DNA from: Rhizobium mesoamericanum STM3625
GTDB taxonomy: Bacteria; Pseudomonadota; Alphaproteobacteria; Rhizobiales; Rhizobiaceae
Reading direction: 5' to 3'
Assembly: GCF_000312665.1 (NCBI RefSeq)
Contig: NZ_HF536773.1
Coordinates: 359,582 to 423,581, forward strand
Length of the DNA stretch: 64,000 nucleotides
Made by a program: the position numbers and the translations under genes. The notes beneath the pieces were generated by a model, which was given only the letters and a program-made list of their open reading frames with translations, was not told where the DNA came from and did no database searches. Below, one piece after another: positions 53,794-62,772 of the stretch; within the stretch, counting starts at the first letter, position 1; every line of letters begins with the position of its first letter.

Positions 53794-53844
53794 TTAAGAA
53801 ATCGTTGAGCATTTCTAATTCTGATTTGGTTAACAAATGGTTAA
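53794..53844 (-). promoter_or_regulatory. CtrA-type boxes upstream of minC
   Basis: At 53830-53844 the sequence is TTAA-CAAATGG-TTAA, a perfect TTAA-N7-TTAA; on the minus strand it reads TTAACCATTTGTTAA, including the full half-site TTAACCAT. At 53794-53808 TTAA-GAAATCG-TTGA is a one-mismatch second box, six bases from the minC ATG. CtrA is the alphaproteobacterial cell-cycle regulator and is reported to control min genes in Sinorhizobium meliloti. Confidence 0.65.
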
Positions 53845-54054
53845 TTTCCGGCGCTAGGGTCGTTGACAAGTCACAGTTCGTGCGACCTCAAAATCGGAAA
53901 TTGAATGCTGATTGCGCGCTGGCCACATCAGCCGAATGGCCACGCCTTATCATTCGTCTTTGGGAAGGGCGCGCAACGAACAAAGAGAGGCAAAGAACCG
54001 CTCAAAGGTTCAAGCTCGATCGTCGTTCGAGGTTCGGGTGAGCGCGATACTCTT

Positions 54055-54085
54055 GAAAAAACAAAGGCCCGTTTGAACGGGCCTT
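54055..54085 (-). terminator. Intrinsic terminator of the DUF1127 gene
   Basis: AAGGCCCGTT and AACGGGCCTT form a 10-bp perfect stem (54064-54085). On the minus strand it is followed by a T-rich run (TTGTTTTTTC), the layout of a Rho-independent terminator, 26 bases beyond the DUF1127 stop codon. Confidence 0.85.
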
Positions 54086-54111
54086 GGGGTCTTGGTTTTT
54101 GTCGGGTTCTG

Positions 54112-54249
54112 TTAGCGACCGTATACCAGGCGCTTGATATCGCCACGAGCGACACCGATGTCCTTCAGTGCTGCATCGTCGAGCTTGGAAAGATCCCTGT
54201 ATGCCTTGCGGAGTTGAAGGAATTCTCCGATCCTGTTGCCGATTTTCAT
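54112..54249 (-). CDS. Small DUF1127 protein
   Basis: 45 residues: MKIGNRIGEFLQLRKAYRDLSKLDDAALKDIGVARGDIKRLVYGR. DUF1127 (YjiS-like) proteins are short, basic and arginine-rich, widespread in rhizobia, often with several copies; some members affect RNA turnover and phosphate or nitrogen metabolism. AAGGAG lies seven bases before the ATG, a -10 TATAAT 26 bases further upstream, and an intrinsic terminator follows, so this is a complete monocistronic gene. Confidence 0.9.
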   Translation of the reverse strand: MKIGNRIGEFLQLRKAYRDLSKLDDAALKDIGVARGDIKRLVYGR

Positions 54250-54274
54250 ATCATATCTCCTTGTGCGTTGCACA

Positions 54275-54304
54275 ATTATATAGCTCATTGCTTTGTCAAT
54301 GAGC
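54275..54304 (-). promoter_or_regulatory. Promoter and palindrome of the DUF1127 gene
   Basis: On the minus strand a perfect -10 TATAAT (54275-54280) would start transcription about 19 bases before the ATG. Upstream lies an 8-bp perfect inverted repeat, GCTCATTG-N6-CAATGAGC (54283-54304), which contains TTGACA but only 13 bases from the -10. The palindrome looks like an operator or activator site where a normal -35 would be. Confidence 0.5.
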
Positions 54305-54620
54305 ACTTCGAAAACCGCATATGAGGCATCCGGAATTTGCAACCTCGACCTGCGGGCGAGGAAAAATCCGCGGCATCCAAGAGGCTCGAGTGCCAGATGA
54401 CCCTGACCACGCCGGGTCCGGCCGAACGATTCGGCAAACTGCTACGAGCAAGCAAGCCGATCAGGGAACCATATCGAAGATTTCGAATTGATGTGGTGCA
54501 ACTTCGCGGATGGACGAAACGAACGTTTCACATCAGCGCATCTCGTGCTGAAAGCTGAAACGCATTTTCCGATGGGCTGCACTAACCTCCTCATGGATCA
54601 GAGATTTGGGAGGATCGAAG

Positions 54621-56702
54621 ATGGCACAGGCAACCGCAGTTCTGTTGCGTGGCAGGAACGCACCCGATGAGGGAATAGACTGGCAGCGCGTTACCTATCT
54701 TCTGCACCTCTCGAGAATCCTTGACGAGATGGAGGAAACGCGGCTCGTCCCCGAAAAGAAAATCCTCTACCAATTCTCCGCCCGTGGTCACGATATGGCG
54801 CAGATCATGCTCGGGCTGCAGCTTACGAACCGCCACGACGCGACGTGCGGTTATTATCGATCCCGTCCACTGCTCTTGTCTCTCGGCGTAGACCCGGCCG
54901 ATGCGCTAGGCTCGGCGATGGGCCGCGCCGGCGGCTATTCCGATGGCCGCGATATCGGCGTGGTCTTCAACTATCCGAACCGCACCGGCGCCTCGGCTCT
55001 GCCGATGTGCGGCGGTGTCGGCGCACAATATACCCCAACCGCAGGGTGGGCACAGGCGCTCCAATATTACGCAACCGTGCTCGCAGATCATGATTATCGT
55101 GACGCAATCGCCGTCGTTTTGGGGGGCGACGGTTCGGTTGCTTCCAATGGCTTCTGGTCTGCATTGACGATCGCGACGACGCAAGACCTGCCAATGTTGT
55201 TTTACGTCGAGGACAACGGCTTCGGAATCTCCGTCCCCTCCGACGTGCAGACGCCTGGCGGAAACATCGCAGCCAATCTCGCGGGCTGGCGCGGCTTGAC
55301 GATCTTTGAAGGCGACGGGTGCGATCCCGCAGACGCCGCCCGCCTCACGCGCGAAGCTATCGCCTTCGTTCGCGAGCGCCGAACGCCCGCGCTTTTGCGG
55401 CTCTCTGTCCCCAGGCTCGAAGGTCACAGCTTCCAGGACACCCAATCCTATAAAAGCGAAGCGTTGGTCAAGGCGGAATGGGCGCGCGATCCGCTGCCAC
55501 GCCTGCGAGACTACCTCGTGCCTTCGGTGATAAGTGCCAACGAGTGGGAAGCATGCAGGCTTGAGGCCGTCGAAACTGCTGAAAAAGCACGAGCAGAGGC
55601 AGAGAGCCGAGCTGTTGCATCCCCTGAAACCGTTACACGTCATGTGTTCTTCGAGGGCGAGATGCAGACGATGGGTGGCCAGCATTGTCACGGCTACCGC
55701 CCCCCCGAAACAAGCGACGTGGCGACCCCGGACGGCCAACGCATCAATATGGTCACGGCAATCAGGCGAACGCTGGACCATGAACTGAGCATCAACAAGC
55801 GAGTGGTGATGTTCGGGGAGGACATTGGCCCAAAGGGCGGTGTTCACGCCGTGACGCTCGGCCTTCAGGAAAAGTTCGGCAGGGAACGAGTGTTTGACAC
55901 CTCGCTTTCGGAAGAAGGCATCGTCGGCCGCGCCGTTGGAATGGCGCTTGCCGGGCTGGTTCCCGTTCCCGAAATTCAATTCCGCAAGTATGCCGAGCCT
56001 GCGACAGAACAGATCAACGATTGCGGTACGATCCGCTGGCGCACCAACAACCGCTTTGCCGCGCCTGTCGTCCTGCGGATGCCAGGCGGCTTCTTCAAGT
56101 GTGGCGACCCGTGGCATAGCCAGACGAACGAGGTCGCCTTCGTCCACCAGCCGGGCTGGAAGGTTGCCGTTCCCTCGAACGCAGAAGATGCTGTAGGGTT
56201 GTTGCGAACCGCCCTGCGCGGCAACGATCCGGTGATCTTCTTCGAGCACCGGGCGATGCTCGATCACCAATGGGCGCGCCGTCCCTATCCTGGCGACAAC
56301 TATGCGCTACCCTTCGGCACCGCGCGCTTTACCCGCAAGGGCAGCGCTATGACGATAGTGACCTGGGGCGCCATGGTCCCCCGCTGCGAGGAGGCGGCTG
56401 AAGGCCTTTCGGCCGACATCATCGATCTTCGAACGTTGATGCCCTGGGACCGCGAGAGCGTCATCTCGTCGGTCCGTCGCACGCGGCGCTGCCTTATCGT
56501 CCACGAGGATCTTGGAACAGCCGGCTTCGGCGCCGAGATTGCCGCAGTCGTTGCCGACGAGGCCTTCATGGATCTCGACGCGCCTGTGTCGAGGTTGACG
56601 ATGCCGGATATCCCAAGCCCGCACAATCCAGCCTTGCTCGACTGGGCGGTACCGTCTGTCGGCCGCATCAGACAGAAGATCACCGCCCTCGTGGAGTACT
56701 AA
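54621..56702 (+). CDS. Fused E1 alpha/beta 2-oxoacid dehydrogenase
   Basis: 693 residues. Residues about 1-330 are E1 alpha: thiamine diphosphate motif GGDGSVASNGFWSALTIATTQDLPMLFYVEDN with GDG at 169-171 and Asn199. Residues about 375-693 are E1 beta: INMVTAIRRTLDHELSINKRVVMFGEDIGPKGGV, RVFDTSLSEEGIVGRAVGMALAG, and VPEIQFRKYAEPATEQI. Fusion of both chains is known in some branched-chain, acetoin and related complexes. It decarboxylates a 2-oxoacid and passes the acyl group to E2. GGGAGG lies seven bases before the ATG. E2 follows after 3 bases; no E3 gene is near. Confidence 0.9.
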   Translation: MAQATAVLLRGRNAPDEGIDWQRVTYLLHLSRILDEMEETRLVPEKKILYQFSARGHDMAQIMLGLQLTNRHDATCGYYRSRPLLLSLGVDPADALGSAMGRAGGYSDGRDIGVVFNYPNRTGASALPMCGGVGAQYTPTAGWAQALQYYATVLADHDYRDAIAVVLGGDGSVASNGFWSALTIATTQDLPMLFYVEDNGFGISVPSDVQTPGGNIAANLAGWRGLTIFEGDGCDPADAARLTREAIAFVRERRTPALLRLSVPRLEGHSFQDTQSYKSEALVKAEWARDPLPRLRDYLVPSVISANEWEACRLEAVETAEKARAEAESRAVASPETVTRHVFFEGEMQTMGGQHCHGYRPPETSDVATPDGQRINMVTAIRRTLDHELSINKRVVMFGEDIGPKGGVHAVTLGLQEKFGRERVFDTSLSEEGIVGRAVGMALAGLVPVPEIQFRKYAEPATEQINDCGTIRWRTNNRFAAPVVLRMPGGFFKCGDPWHSQTNEVAFVHQPGWKVAVPSNAEDAVGLLRTALRGNDPVIFFEHRAMLDHQWARRPYPGDNYALPFGTARFTRKGSAMTIVTWGAMVPRCEEAAEGLSADIIDLRTLMPWDRESVISSVRRTRRCLIVHEDLGTAGFGAEIAAVVADEAFMDLDAPVSRLTMPDIPSPHNPALLDWAVPSVGRIRQKITALVEY

Positions 56703-56705
56703 GAC

Positions 56706-57929
56706 ATGGTCGAATTCGCCGAAGTCCTTGTACCCATCGAACAGGAGGGAACAAAGGCAGTTGTCCGTAACTGGCTAAAACACCCGGGCGAAAGCGTCGC
56801 CCTTGACGATCCGCTCGTCGAAATTGAAACCGACAAGGTCACGCAGGAGATATCCGCACCCGCAGCCGGTATTCTTGAAGACATCCTCATGGTGTCTGGA
56901 ATGGATGCAACACCGGGTGCGGTTCTTGGCCGTATTCGTCTGAAGGGCGCCGCTGCCAACACTGAAAATTCACACGAAACTCGATCTTTGGCGCCTGGCG
57001 GGACGACCGGTACTGGCGACCGTTTTTCGCCTGCGGTTCGCAGTGCTGGCGTAAAATACGGCATCGATCCGGCTCACGTTGTCGGCACCGGCACAGGGGG
57101 GCGAGTGACCCGCGCGGACATGGATGCGGCGTTCGAGACAAAGCAGCGGACACGAAGCGATCAAGCGACTTCGTCCGTGCAAATTCCGGACGCCCCCAAA
57201 CCAGGCACAATCGCCCGCGACGAAGTCAGTCTCGGCTCACGCAAGATCACTCATACGCCCATGCGGCTTTCCATTGCACGGCATATGTTGGAGTCCGCGA
57301 CGACAGCCCCTCACGTCACGGCGATCTTCGAGGCGGATTTCACCGCGGTCATCAAGCATCGCGAGAAAAGCAAGGCGGTCTTTGCCGCCGACGGCGTGAA
57401 TCTATCCTATACGGCTTATATCATCGCTGCCTGCGTCGTGGCGATGCGGGCGGTCCCGGAGATCAACAGCCGCTGGCACGACGACTATCTCGAGGTATTC
57501 GACGACATCAATATCGGCGTTGGCATGGCGCTCAGCGATAAAGGACTGATCGTTCCTGTGATCAGGCAGGCGCAGGCGCTCTCGCTATCGGCCATCGCAG
57601 CCAGACTTCAGGACCTGACCGACCGCGGGCGGGCCGGCGGCTTGACGAACGCGGATATGCGCGATGGCACCTTCACCATTTCGAACCACGGCGTATCGGG
57701 CTCGCTGGTCGCCGCGCCGATCATCATCAATCAACCGCAATCGGCGATCCTTGGCGTCGGGAAATTGGAAAAGCGTGTGATCGTGCGGGAAGTCGGTGGC
57801 CTCGACACAATCCAGATCCGACCGATGGCCTACGTCTCGTTGACGATAGACCATCGCGCGCTCGATGCGCATCAGACAAACGCCTGGTTGACACGCTTCG
57901 TCGAAGCCCTGGAAAACTGGCACGGGTAG
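56706..57929 (+). CDS. Dihydrolipoamide acyltransferase (E2) of the 2-oxoacid dehydrogenase
   Basis: 407 residues. Lipoyl domain 1-80 with lipoyl-lysine Lys44 (IETDKVTQEI); peripheral-subunit binding domain at about 115-150 (RSAGVKYGIDPAHVVGTGTGGRVTRADMD); catalytic domain from about 185 with IDHRALDAHQ at the end: His383 and Asp387. The usual G of the DHR-x3-DG motif is Ala here. Transfers the acyl group from lipoamide to CoA. Three bases after E1; a strong stem-loop follows the stop. Confidence 0.9.
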   Translation: MVEFAEVLVPIEQEGTKAVVRNWLKHPGESVALDDPLVEIETDKVTQEISAPAAGILEDILMVSGMDATPGAVLGRIRLKGAAANTENSHETRSLAPGGTTGTGDRFSPAVRSAGVKYGIDPAHVVGTGTGGRVTRADMDAAFETKQRTRSDQATSSVQIPDAPKPGTIARDEVSLGSRKITHTPMRLSIARHMLESATTAPHVTAIFEADFTAVIKHREKSKAVFAADGVNLSYTAYIIAACVVAMRAVPEINSRWHDDYLEVFDDINIGVGMALSDKGLIVPVIRQAQALSLSAIAARLQDLTDRGRAGGLTNADMRDGTFTISNHGVSGSLVAAPIIINQPQSAILGVGKLEKRVIVREVGGLDTIQIRPMAYVSLTIDHRALDAHQTNAWLTRFVEALENWHG

Positions 57930-57941
57930 CGGGCGCGTAAC

Positions 57942-57970
57942 GAGAAGGGGCGCACGAGGCGCCCCTTCTC
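57942..57970. terminator. Stem-loop between convergent E2 and amine oxidase genes
   Basis: GAGAAGGGGCG and CGCCCCTTCTC form an 11-bp perfect stem with a 7-base loop, placed between two convergent stop codons. No clear T-run follows in either direction, but position and strength suggest a bidirectional terminator. Confidence 0.7.
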
Positions 57971-57972
57971 TG

Positions 57973-59952
57973 TCATTTGGCATTGCGGATCGTCAGTGCC
58001 GGATTATGCGCAAAGAAATTGTGCGGCTCTATATGGATCGTCTTCCATTCTGTCGACATGACAGGCCAATCCTCCATGCGCGGGATATGGTGGAAGCCAG
58101 CGGTGAACCAGGTCACGATATCCTTGCCCATGAGCGGCTTGTTGGCCTTGACCCATTGAGGCAGCGTATCCGAGCCATCGCTCTGCATTGCATATTTGCC
58201 GCCAGCATATTGCTGATCGATGTCGTAGACGGTGTTCCAGACCGAATACTCGATATATGCGTTACGCTTCATCGGCGGATCCTTGGCAAAGTCGAACGGG
58301 CCGTAGGCAACATCGCCATGATGGATCATCCAGCCAAGTTCCTGGCCGAGATAGCCTTCGCGGGACGGATCGGAAATCATGAAGTACCGCGGCTTCATCG
58401 CCGACAATTGATATCGCGCCTCCATCTCAGTCTTCGGCATCGTATGCTGCACCGTCCACATCGAGCGACGCGGATTCTTGGCATCAACAGCGGCCGGAAC
58501 GATATCCATCGTGCCGAAATGGTTGACAGGCTGGTCTACGTCGAAGTCGATGCGGAAGTTGAAGTAGTGGTCGTGGTTTGCCGCCACCAGGTTCGGTGCG
58601 ATCAGCGTGCCGTGAGCAGTGTCATCCGTTGCCGTCGGATCATTCACCGATGTCGCTGCGACGCCCTTTACCGCGTCCAGACCCGTTGCGCCGATCATGA
58701 GCCTGATCTGGCCGTCCTGCTGGAGGCGGTAGTCGATAAGGTAGTCATAGTTTCCGACCTCGGAGGCGGTTCGTACTACGAGCTCAGTCGCCGGTCGACC
58801 TTCAGCCGGGACCGGTTTCTCAGGCGTCTGAGCGAAGACTTCGAAGTGGCGCCACGCCGGATCGCCGACGCTGCGTTCAAACACGCAAATCGCGTTGGGG
58901 ATGGTCAACGGGTTGCCCTTGTCGTCGGCAATCGTTGCGGGCAGGAAGGTCGCATAGTCAGGGCAATCGACGCCGGAACGCAGTGGGCTGAGGAAGAGGC
59001 CGAAACCATACTCTCCGCTGTCCATGTAGGTACGCCAGTACCAGCCCTCGGTCGGATCCATATAGGGGACGAATACCTCAGAAAGATGCGACTGGTAGAT
59101 CACCGAACGCCACTTGTCCCCATCCTTCACGTCGAGATTTGAGACGACAAGGCCAGGACGCTTGTCAACGCGGAAGTTCATCCGCCACATGTCCCATTCC
59201 AGGTGGCTGCCCGAAATCTTGTAGTTCGGACCGCCGGGCTGGGAGAGCTTTGCTGGATTCATTTCTGGACGGAGCGGTTCGCGGTCGGCGACCTCTTTCT
59301 CGCTATAGCCCCAGTTGTCCTTCGGGCCATCGATCACGCCGGTGTCGATGACGCGCAGGACCTTCTTCTTGCCGATGTCATAAACGGCGAAAAGGCCCTC
59401 GATTGGCTTTGCGTAGAAGTTCGATCCCTCTGGAACCTTGTAGCAGGGAACCTTCATCAGACGCGAATTCTCGTATTCGTCGGTGAAGAAATTGCCCGCG
59501 GTCAGCGGCAGGCAGAAAGCCTGTTCGGGCGTCAGGCCGCGCTTCTTCAGACCGGCGATCATATCGGGATTGGCAAGCGCACCCTGCAGGGCGTCCATGA
59601 ACTCGGCAAAGAGCACCATCGGTTGCCCTTTGATCGGAGTCGTGCTCTCGACCGTGCCCCTGGTGATGTTGACGACCGCCTCCTTGAACCCCTGTGGGCT
59701 CGTCAGCTGGACTTTCGCCTCACGGTCGAGATTGTCGCCTTCCCTCCAGGACAAAACCTGTTCCTTGGCGGGTTCTTTCAACTCGATCAGCGGATAGAGC
59801 GTATTGTCGTCGACAACCTTCTGGTCGCGCAGGATCCTGTTGATCTTCTGGTATTCCTCAGCCGTCAGCCCATCCAGCGGATGAGCGATGGCTGCCGGCG
59901 CACAAAGCGCCAGAAGCAAGCCCGCCGAAGCCATGTATCGCTTCATGTTCAT
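57973..59952 (-). CDS. tynA: Copper-containing primary-amine oxidase (TynA-like)
   Basis: 659 residues. Signal peptide MNMKRYMASAGLLLALCAPAAIA sends it to the periplasm. The cofactor tyrosine (to TPQ) is Tyr402 in NYDY; catalytic base Asp311 in MDSGEYGFG; copper ligands His460 and His462 in NHDHYF and His621 or 622 in GFHHIPRMEDWP. It oxidises amines such as tyramine or phenylethylamine to aldehyde, ammonia and hydrogen peroxide. Shorter than E. coli TynA (757), lacking the extra N-terminal domain. 31 bases follow the aldehyde dehydrogenase gene. Confidence 0.92.
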   Translation of the reverse strand: MNMKRYMASAGLLLALCAPAAIAHPLDGLTAEEYQKINRILRDQKVVDDNTLYPLIELKEPAKEQVLSWREGDNLDREAKVQLTSPQGFKEAVVNITRGTVESTTPIKGQPMVLFAEFMDALQGALANPDMIAGLKKRGLTPEQAFCLPLTAGNFFTDEYENSRLMKVPCYKVPEGSNFYAKPIEGLFAVYDIGKKKVLRVIDTGVIDGPKDNWGYSEKEVADREPLRPEMNPAKLSQPGGPNYKISGSHLEWDMWRMNFRVDKRPGLVVSNLDVKDGDKWRSVIYQSHLSEVFVPYMDPTEGWYWRTYMDSGEYGFGLFLSPLRSGVDCPDYATFLPATIADDKGNPLTIPNAICVFERSVGDPAWRHFEVFAQTPEKPVPAEGRPATELVVRTASEVGNYDYLIDYRLQQDGQIRLMIGATGLDAVKGVAATSVNDPTATDDTAHGTLIAPNLVAANHDHYFNFRIDFDVDQPVNHFGTMDIVPAAVDAKNPRRSMWTVQHTMPKTEMEARYQLSAMKPRYFMISDPSREGYLGQELGWMIHHGDVAYGPFDFAKDPPMKRNAYIEYSVWNTVYDIDQQYAGGKYAMQSDGSDTLPQWVKANKPLMGKDIVTWFTAGFHHIPRMEDWPVMSTEWKTIHIEPHNFFAHNPALTIRNAK

Positions 59953-59983
59953 TTACATCCTCCCTATCGCATGCCCTTGATGA

Positions 59984-61390
59984 TCAAGCGAATACCACCT
60001 GGATATTCGTGTATTCCTGCAGCCCTTCCTCGGCGAATTCGACGCCGAACCCGGAAGCCTTTACGCCGCCGAACGGGGCGTTCGGCTGAATGGCACCGTG
60101 CTTGTTGACCCAGACGGAACCGCATTGCATGCGGCTCGCAACCGCCTTTGCGGCCGAAATGTCGGACGACCAGACGGAACCTCCGAGGCCATTGGCGCTA
60201 TCGTTGGCAAACGCAATTGCCTCGTCGACGCTGCTGTATTTGATGATCGGGAGCGCGGGCCCGAACTGCTCCTCGTCGACAAGCGGATCGCCGTTCTTCA
60301 AACCGGCGACAATAGTCGGCGGGAAGAACAGCCCCTCACCCGGTTCACCGCCCAGCAACACCAATCCTCGTTCTTTGGCGTCACTGACCAGGCGTGAGAG
60401 CTTTTCGAACTGCATACGGTTCTGCACGGGACCAAGAACGCTGCCCTCCTCCATGCCGTCCCCGACGGGAACGTTGCGCGCGTAGGCCACGAGAGCATCA
60501 CAGACGGCATCATGGATCGATTCGTGCACATAGAGGCGCTTCATCGCCGCGCAGGTCTGGCCATTGTTGATGAAGGCGCCCCAGAACAGGCCTTCGGCAA
60601 TCGCCTGCGGATCGGCATCGGGTAGAACGATTCCGGCATCGTTCCCGCCGAGTTCGAGGGTCAGGCGCTTCATCGTCTCTGCAGCGGAGCGCATGACTTT
60701 CTGGCCGGTCGCGCAAGAACCCGTAAACACGATCTTGCTGATATCAGGATGAGCCGACATTGCCGCGCCGATGTTGAACTCTCCGTCGTCGCCGGTCACG
60801 ACGTTCAGGACACCAGGCGGCAGCACCTCGTTCATGATCTCGACCAGGCGAAGCGTCGCAAGCGGCGTCAGCGGCGACGGCTTGATGACGACCGTGTTGC
60901 CGGTACGCAGTGCCGGCATGACGTGCCAGATGGCGATCATGACCGGAAAGTTCCAAGGGGTAATCGAGCCGACGACGCCGAGCGGCTTGCGATAAAGCTC
61001 GACACGGCCCTCGCTGTTGTCCTGCAGGACCTTGGGCGGCAACGTCAAGGCAGTCGTGTATCCTGCCCAGGCAACCGTGCCGCCCATCTCCCAGCGCGAG
61101 CCGAGACCGTTCAGCGGCTTGCCTTGCTCGAGCGTGATCAGCCGCGCGAGTTCTTCGGCATGCGCTTCGATCCGGGCGGTGACGGCCGCACATGCTGCCT
61201 GCAGTTCCTGATCGCCCTTTGCCGACCATGTCGGGAACGCGGCCTTGGCGGCAGCAACGGCTGCATTGAGCTCTGCAGCACCCATGTTGGGCACGCGGCC
61301 AGCTTCGATCCCCGTCGCCGGATTGAGTACGCTGAAGCTGCGCTCGCCAGTTATCGGCTTTCCGTCGATTATGGCGCTGTGGATCGTCAT
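59984..61390 (-). CDS. NAD(P)-dependent aldehyde dehydrogenase (FeaB-like role)
   Basis: 468 residues. Family motifs: PWNFPVMIAIWHVMPALRTGNTVVIKPSPLTP, catalytic Cys280 in NNGQTCAAMKRLYV, general base Glu246 in LELGGNDAG. A GGAGGAGGTG ribosome binding site lies four bases before the ATG. Position between the amine oxidase and an AraC regulator makes it the enzyme that oxidises the aldehyde product of the amine oxidase to acid, as FeaB does in E. coli; sequence alone would give only a broad aldehyde dehydrogenase. Confidence 0.88.
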   Translation of the reverse strand: MTIHSAIIDGKPITGERSFSVLNPATGIEAGRVPNMGAAELNAAVAAAKAAFPTWSAKGDQELQAACAAVTARIEAHAEELARLITLEQGKPLNGLGSRWEMGGTVAWAGYTTALTLPPKVLQDNSEGRVELYRKPLGVVGSITPWNFPVMIAIWHVMPALRTGNTVVIKPSPLTPLATLRLVEIMNEVLPPGVLNVVTGDDGEFNIGAAMSAHPDISKIVFTGSCATGQKVMRSAAETMKRLTLELGGNDAGIVLPDADPQAIAEGLFWGAFINNGQTCAAMKRLYVHESIHDAVCDALVAYARNVPVGDGMEEGSVLGPVQNRMQFEKLSRLVSDAKERGLVLLGGEPGEGLFFPPTIVAGLKNGDPLVDEEQFGPALPIIKYSSVDEAIAFANDSANGLGGSVWSSDISAAKAVASRMQCGSVWVNKHGAIQPNAPFGGVKASGFGVEFAEEGLQEYTNIQVVFA

Positions 61391-61506
61391 TCTCACCTCC
61401 TCCGAATGAGGTCCCGACCATTGGACGGGACTGCCTGGTAGCGGAGACTAGGCGATAGCGGGCTTCAGGGCTTGGACTGGGCCGTCGTCATCTTTGGACA
61501 AATCCG

Positions 61507-62433
61507 TCAGTGGCGACGCGCAACAACGCCCGGCGCCGATCCGTATTTCTTTCGGAACTCGCGATAGAAGTAGGACAGGTCGTTGAAGCCCGCATCATAG
61601 GCGACGGCGGCAATTCCTTCGGTCGGCTTGGCAGGACGCGGCTGGGTAAGCGCCGTGTGCGCCAGTTCCAGCCGACGGTTAAGCAAGCGGTGGCCAGGTG
61701 TCTCGCCAAGCGGGCGGAAGTGTCGCTGCAACATGCGCTCCGAAACATTGAGGCGCCTTGCCAATTCGCCAGGCCCAAACGTCGGATCGGCACGGTATCG
61801 ATCGATCATGGCAAGCGCTCGAGATAGCAGCGTCTCGCCAATTCCGGCAGCTTCGCCTGTCTTGATACCGTGGAGGTAGGCACCCAGGAGGGACAACATC
61901 GCCTCGCCGAGCTGCGTCGACACGCCAGGCTCTTTCAGCATCTTGGTAATCACCGCCCGCATGGCCAACCAAAGGGGATCCTCCCGACTGATGGCGACAC
62001 CGTCGGTGCAGGTCTTTCCGAACCGATGCAGCATCTCGCCGCGTGGCATATGGACTGATAGCTGGCTGGAGCGCTCGCCGTCATAGACGAACGATGAGGG
62101 TCGAACGGAATCGACAAGAAACATGTCTCCTGGAGCAAGCCGAGCCGAATGCTCTCCCTGCTCCACGCGACAGTGCCCCTCGTCCTGGATCAGCAAGAAC
62201 AGGTGTTCACCGGGGTCTTGCCGGATTGATTTCACTCCGCGCTGCACGTGGCGGGCGTCAAGTGAGACAATTGCGGTATCGAACAGCCCCATGCGGCGCG
62301 TTGCCACATCGCCGGCCATCACATCGCTGCGGGCCATAGGCTCGACATCAAACGCGCCGCAGACCTTCCGGATTTCCTCCTGCAGAAGCTCCACAGCCAT
62401 CGGCTTGTGCACTGGCTTCACCAGCGACTGCAT
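61507..62433 (-). CDS. AraC-family regulator (FeaR-like)
   Basis: 308 residues (E. coli FeaR 301). N-terminal effector-binding domain with AraC-binding-domain-like features (GEHSARLAPGDMFLVDS), C-terminal two HTH motifs at about 205-300: LARRLNVSERMLQRHFRPLGETPGHRLLNRRL and IAAVAYDAGFNDLSYFYREFRKKYGSAPG. GGGAGGG lies before the ATG. Same strand as the dehydrogenase and amine oxidase and upstream of them; it probably activates them in response to amine or aldehyde. Confidence 0.85.
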   Translation of the reverse strand: MQSLVKPVHKPMAVELLQEEIRKVCGAFDVEPMARSDVMAGDVATRRMGLFDTAIVSLDARHVQRGVKSIRQDPGEHLFLLIQDEGHCRVEQGEHSARLAPGDMFLVDSVRPSSFVYDGERSSQLSVHMPRGEMLHRFGKTCTDGVAISREDPLWLAMRAVITKMLKEPGVSTQLGEAMLSLLGAYLHGIKTGEAAGIGETLLSRALAMIDRYRADPTFGPGELARRLNVSERMLQRHFRPLGETPGHRLLNRRLELAHTALTQPRPAKPTEGIAAVAYDAGFNDLSYFYREFRKKYGSAPGVVARRH

Positions 62434-62772
62434 TCTTCCCTCCCTGGCTCCTGCAGACTTGACTAAGCGCTCCCGTCGTATCGCATCCTGTTGCGAATTG
62501 ATACAGGTCATCTATCCGCGCATCCTCACCTCGCGTTTCTGCTTGCCAATCTCAGCCAAGGTCTCTCCAACGTGATCCGGATGTCCCCTTGCTGCATCCT
62601 GCTGGCTCGGCGAATGCCATCAGGCCGCATGAAGACGCACAATGCTACGCTATGGTAGCGTTTTTGATTGACTACAACACGCCATGCGCTAGCTCTTATA
62701 CAAACAACTGATTCAATTTCGTGGGATGCATCGAAGAACTTAGGCGCGGCGCAACGAGGAGGCCAAACCCAT
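62434..62772. other. Divergent intergenic region with a small hairpin
   Basis: About 340 bases between the AraC gene and the GGDEF-EAL gene. CGCTA-TGG-TAGCG followed by five T (62648-62665) is a terminator-like hairpin of 5 bp on the + strand, but no + strand gene lies upstream. TTGACT at 62668 could be a -35, though no good -10 follows at normal spacing. No coding sequence is seen. Confidence 0.45.

Noticed and set aside
62648..62665. Terminator-like hairpin with T-run on the + strand
   Set aside because: No + strand gene lies upstream to be terminated and the stem is only 5 bp; kept only as a note in the intergenic entry.
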